DNA from: T1Sed10-7 sp047921175
Lineage (GTDB): Bacteria > Actinomycetota > Nitriliruptoria > Nitriliruptorales > Nitriliruptoraceae
Reading direction: 5' to 3'
Assembly (NCBI GenBank): GCA_047921175.1
Contig: JBLRWQ010000009.1
Span: 1-60,003, forward strand
Length of the DNA: 60,003 bases
The notes beneath the pieces are model-generated. The model was given only the letters and a program-made list of their open reading frames with translations, made no database searches and was not told the DNA's origin. Positions 57,213-60,003 of this stretch are shown in pieces. A program made the position numbers and the translations under genes. The number at the start of each line of letters is the position of its first letter. The first letter of the stretch is position 1.

Positions 57213-58706
57213 TCACGGTGCGCGGAGCTCCTCGGCGGCGCGGATCGCGGCGAGCACCGCCCCGGCCTTGTTGCGGGTCTCCTCCTCCTCGGCGTCCGGC
57301 CGCGAGTCGGCCACGATGCCGGCGCCGGCCTGCACGTAGGCCGTGCCGTCCTTGAGCACCACGGTCCGGATCGTGATGCAGGTGTCGAGGTTGCCGGCGA
57401 AGTCCACGTAGCCGACCGCGCCGGCGTACGGCCCGCGCCGCGTCGGCTCGAGGTCGTCGATGATCTGCATCGCGCGCACCTTCGGGGCGCCGGAGACCGT
57501 GCCGGCGGGGAACACCGCGCGGAGCACGTCCACCGGCCCGAGCCCGTCACGGATGCGTCCACGGACCGCGCTGACGAGGTGCATGACGTGGCTGTAGCGC
57601 TCGACGTGGAGCATGCCCTCCACCTCGATGCTGCCGACGTCGCAGACCCGGCCGAGGTCGTTGCGGGCCAGGTCGACGAGCATGACGTGCTCGGCACGCT
57701 CCTTCGCGTCGGCGACCAACTCCTGCTCGTAGCGCCGGTCCTCCTCCGGGGTGGCACCGCGCGGGCGGGTCCCGGCGATCGGCCAGGTCTCCACGGTGCG
57801 GTCCTGGACCTGGACCAGCGCCTCCGGGGAGGACCCGACGATCTGGGCGTCCCCGAGGTCGAGCAGGTACAGGTACGGCGACGGGTTGATGACCCGGAGC
57901 ACCCGGTACAGCTCGAAGGCGGTCAGGTCGGTCGGGAGCGCGAACCGCTGGCTGATGACGGTCTGGAAGGTGTCGCCGGCCCGGATGTGCTCCTTGACCC
58001 GCTCGACCATCGCCGGGTAGGCGCCAGGACCGAGGTTGGACGGGGCAGGCTCGGCGGGGCCGGGCCGCGGTGGTGCCGCCGGTGGCAGGGGCGGGGCGGC
58101 GGCGGCCAGCCGGCCGAGCACCTCGCCACACGCGGCCACGGCCGCGTCGTAGCGCTCCCCCAGGACCGCCGGGTCGTCGCAGTCGGCCACGACCACGTTG
58201 GTGACCACCGTCATGACCTGTCGGAGGTGGTCCAGGGCGACGACGTGACGGGGGAAGATCAGATGCACATCCGGCAGGCCGAGGTCATCGCGACCGGTCG
58301 CGGGGATGTCCTCGATCTCGCGGATGACGTCGTAGCCGAGGTAGCCGACGGCGCCGCCGTGCAGCGGCAGGTCCAGGAGCGGCGGGGCACGGTAGGCCTG
58401 CGTGGTCCGGGCCAGCGCATCCAGTGCGCCGTCGGCGTCCGCCACCTCGGCGGGCGGCTCGCCGATCCAGGTCACCACCCCATCACGGCCGAGCAGGGTC
58501 AGGAAGGGGTCGACGCCGATGAAGGAGTACCGGCCCCACCGCTCCCCGTGCTCCGCGGACTCGAGCAGGAAGCTCGGGCCATCCCCGGACAGCTTGGCGT
58601 AGACCGACAGCGGCGTCTCCAGGTCCGCCAGGACCTCGCGCCAGACCGGGACGAGCCCGTGGTCGCGGGCCAGCTCGATGAAGGTGTCGCGGTCCGGACC
58701 GATCAC
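57213..58706 (-). CDS. trpE: Anthranilate synthase component I
   Basis: Chorismate plus ammonia or glutamine to anthranilate, the first committed step to tryptophan. 497 residues from GTG 58706, with AGGAG 9 bases upstream. The N-terminal domain contains the LLES motif (SFLLESAEHGERWGRYSFIG), which binds feedback Trp. The chorismate-binding core has QRFALPTDLTAFELYRVLR, PIAGTRPRGATPEED, DLARNDLGRVC and GTVSGAPKVRAMQIIDDLEP. The GTG overlaps the hisI stop (GTGA at 58703-58706). No trpG or trpD is in the window, so the glutaminase partner is encoded elsewhere. Confidence 0.97.
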   Translation of the reverse strand: MIGPDRDTFIELARDHGLVPVWREVLADLETPLSVYAKLSGDGPSFLLESAEHGERWGRYSFIGVDPFLTLLGRDGVVTWIGEPPAEVADADGALDALARTTQAYRAPPLLDLPLHGGAVGYLGYDVIREIEDIPATGRDDLGLPDVHLIFPRHVVALDHLRQVMTVVTNVVVADCDDPAVLGERYDAAVAACGEVLGRLAAAAPPLPPAAPPRPGPAEPAPSNLGPGAYPAMVERVKEHIRAGDTFQTVISQRFALPTDLTAFELYRVLRVINPSPYLYLLDLGDAQIVGSSPEALVQVQDRTVETWPIAGTRPRGATPEEDRRYEQELVADAKERAEHVMLVDLARNDLGRVCDVGSIEVEGMLHVERYSHVMHLVSAVRGRIRDGLGPVDVLRAVFPAGTVSGAPKVRAMQIIDDLEPTRRGPYAGAVGYVDFAGNLDTCITIRTVVLKDGTAYVQAGAGIVADSRPDAEEEETRNKAGAVLAAIRAAEELRAP

Positions 58707-59155
58707 GGGGCGGGCTCCTTCGGCGCGACGAGCGGTGGTGCGGCCGGGCTGGGGCCCGTGGGTGCGTCCGCGAGGTGTCGGTGGAAGCAGGAACGCTGCC
58801 CGGTGTGGCAGGCCACGTGGTCCGCACCCTGGTCGACGAGGTAGAGCACGACGTCCGCATCGCAGTCGATCCGGACCTCGACGAGCCGCTGGGTGTTGCC
58901 GGAGGTCGCGCCCTTGTGCCACTGCTCGCGCCGGGAGCGGCTGTAGAACACCGCCTCACCGATCTCGAGTGCGCGCGTCAGCGCGGCCCGATCGGCCCAC
59001 GCGACCATGAGCACCTCGCCGCTGTCGTACTGCTGGACGACCACGGGGACCAGACCGGCTGCATCGAAGCGCAGGTCCGCGACACCGGACACCGCGGGGG
59101 GTGGCTCGGGTCGCTCGGGTCGCTCGGCGGACACGGCGCTGCTCGGGTCGCTCAC
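58703..59155 (-). CDS. hisI: Phosphoribosyl-AMP cyclohydrolase
   Basis: Third step of histidine synthesis, opening the adenine ring of phosphoribosyl-AMP. 150 residues from GTG 59155; downstream GTGs are possible because the first 25 residues are Pro/Glu-rich and unlike the family. Core motifs: VLMVAWADRAALTRALE, VFYSRSRREQWHKGATSGN, DCDADVVLYLVDQ (Mg site) and ACHTGQRSCFHR (zinc Cys). It is coupled to trpE by a GTGA overlap, giving a his-trp transcript hisI-trpE-trpC-trpB-trpA. Confidence 0.95.
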   Translation of the reverse strand: MSDPSSAVSAERPERPEPPPAVSGVADLRFDAAGLVPVVVQQYDSGEVLMVAWADRAALTRALEIGEAVFYSRSRREQWHKGATSGNTQRLVEVRIDCDADVVLYLVDQGADHVACHTGQRSCFHRHLADAPTGPSPAAPPLVAPKEPAP

Positions 59156-59236
59156 GGGACACTCGGACGGGTCGGCGGCGGTCGGTCCCCCGGGACGGCG
59201 GGAACCGCGGCGCGGGGCCGCGGGCAGCCTATCGCC

Positions 59237-59290
59237 GCTCATGCATCGCCCCCCGGCGCTCATGCATCGCCCCCCCGGCGCCCATCGGCC
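59237..59290. repeat. Tandem 21/22-bp repeat upstream of hisI
   Basis: Unit GCTCATGCATCGCC(C4-5)GGC at 59237-59257 and 59258-59279, with a partial third copy to 59290. Each full copy contains the ATGCAT palindrome. It lies in the divergent gap between hisI (-) and the DUF2510 gene (+), about 80-130 bases from each start. Confidence 0.6.
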
Positions 59291-59395
59291 CGCACCGTCC
59301 TCGATCGGGCAAGGCCGGCATCGGCCAGGGCACGACCCGCCCGAGCCGGTCGCGTGGCGGCTACGTTCACGAGCACGCTCCACGGAGGCGATCAC

Positions 59396-60003
59396 GTGAA
59401 CCACCCGGCAGCCTGGCATCCCGATCCACTCGGCCGGTACGAGTACCGCTACTGGGACGGTACGCGCTGGACCGAACACGTCGCCAACCAGGGGGTTGCC
59501 GGCGTCGACGCGACCGGTCTCGAGCCACAGGCTGCACCGCAGCGGTCCTGGGGCGGTGGCCAGCCGCAGCAGCCGGCCGCTGCCTGGCAGCAGCCCCAGC
59601 AGCCGCAGCAGCCCCAGCAGCCCCAGCAGCCGCAGCAGCCCCAGCAACCGGCGGCCTCACCGCAGCCGGCGGCGCAGGCGCCGCAGCCACAGCCGCAGAC
59701 CGCGAGCTGGCCACCGCCGCAGGAGCCGGCCCCGCAGCCGGCCCCGGCCGAGGAGCCCGTCCCCGCCCCGGCGGCCGACGCGGCCCCCGCGGCCGCGACC
59801 ACCGAGGCGCTCGACCACTGGCAGCAGCCGTGGACCCCGTCGTCCACCGAGCCCGCCCCGGATGTCGCCGCCCCGCTGAGCGACCCCGCACCGGCGATCG
59901 AGGCCGCCCCGAGCGAGCCCACGGCGGAGCCGTCGTCGCCGGATGCGGACGAGCCGTCGGGGGAGCACTGGCAGCAGCCGTGGACCGCAGAGCCCACCCC
60001 CGG
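59396..60003 (+). CDS. DUF2510-domain protein, 3' end outside window
   Basis: GTG 59396 with GGAGG at 59384-59388; 202 codons visible and still open. N-terminal DUF2510 module (WHPDPLGRYEYRYWDGTRWTEHV, written here in two overlapping parts: WHPDPLGRYEY and RYWDGTRWTEHV), an actinobacterial domain usually at the start of membrane or secreted proteins. Seven QQP units follow (59588-59650), then a Pro/Ala/Gln-rich linker with repeated HWQQPWT. Any membrane domain would lie beyond the window. Function unknown. Confidence 0.85.
   Translation, partial: MNHPAAWHPDPLGRYEYRYWDGTRWTEHVANQGVAGVDATGLEPQAAPQRSWGGGQPQQPAAAWQQPQQPQQPQQPQQPQQPQQPAASPQPAAQAPQPQPQTASWPPPQEPAPQPAPAEEPVPAPAADAAPAAATTEALDHWQQPWTPSSTEPAPDVAAPLSDPAPAIEAAPSEPTAEPSSPDADEPSGEHWQQPWTAEPTP

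Noticed and set aside
59588..59650. 9-bp CAGCAGCCN repeat as a noncoding element
   Set aside because: It encodes QQP repeats in the DUF2510 protein, in frame.

Overview
The window is GC-rich (roughly 70%) actinobacterial chromosome. Starts are often GTG, there are many 4-base GTGA or ATGA gene overlaps, and it carries WhiA, RapZ and YvcK in the actinobacterial order, an ANTAR response regulator, DUF2510 and a long S1 protein. The core genes (secG, tpiA, pgk, gap, whiA, yvcK, rapZ, uvrC, uvrA, uvrB, coaE, rpsA, polA, a PdtaR-like regulator, trpA/B/C/E, hisI) are those of the mycobacterial Rv1420-1440 and Rv1606-1638 blocks. Strongly acidic linkers in the secreted lipoproteins and an OpuC-type compatible-solute importer suggest a halophilic or haloalkaliphilic deep-branching actinobacterium, possibly Nitriliruptoria; this placement is inference.

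Layout. 1-1054: end of an integrated element, with a tyrosine recombinase lacking a catalytic box next to tRNA-Leu(GAG). 1148-12173: a solute-binding lipoprotein and SecG (-), an M56 peptidase/BlaI pair (-), then a complete peptide ABC importer operon (+). 12267-19193: tpiA, a heterodimeric ABC exporter, pgk and gap (all -). 19384-24110: whiA-yvcK-rapZ-uvrC (-). 24185-36422: MscS channel (+), uvrA (-), D-lactate dehydrogenase and a metallo-beta-lactamase-fold hydrolase (+), a small membrane protein, an ABC-2 efflux operon and uvrB (-). 36518-42886: lactate permease (+), coaE and rpsA (-), Tag glycosylase, a small HD-domain protein and two small hypothetical genes (+). 42883-44517: a decayed PAS-GGDEF-EAL gene. 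44667-49654: polA (-), thioredoxin-TPR protein (+), ANTAR regulator with an overlapping coiled-coil gene (-), tRNA-Leu(CAA). 49926-53925: OpuC-type importer (+). 54059-59155: hisI-trpE-trpC-trpB-trpA operon (-). 59396-end: start of a DUF2510 protein (+).

How it fits together: central glycolysis, nucleotide excision repair (uvrA, uvrB and uvrC within 14 kb, with polA and tag nearby), tryptophan synthesis, two importers and two efflux systems. Strong GC-rich hairpins separate most convergent or co-directional units. No CRISPR array, toxin-antitoxin pair, restriction system or clear phage-defence system was seen. The least ordinary features are the BlaI-type dyad in the peptide-importer promoter, a peptide permease with about six extra membrane segments, the trpC start without a usual start codon plus its PATEA repeat tail, the box-II-less integrase at tRNA-Leu, the multiply broken c-di-GMP gene, and a coiled-coil protein coupled to the ANTAR regulator.
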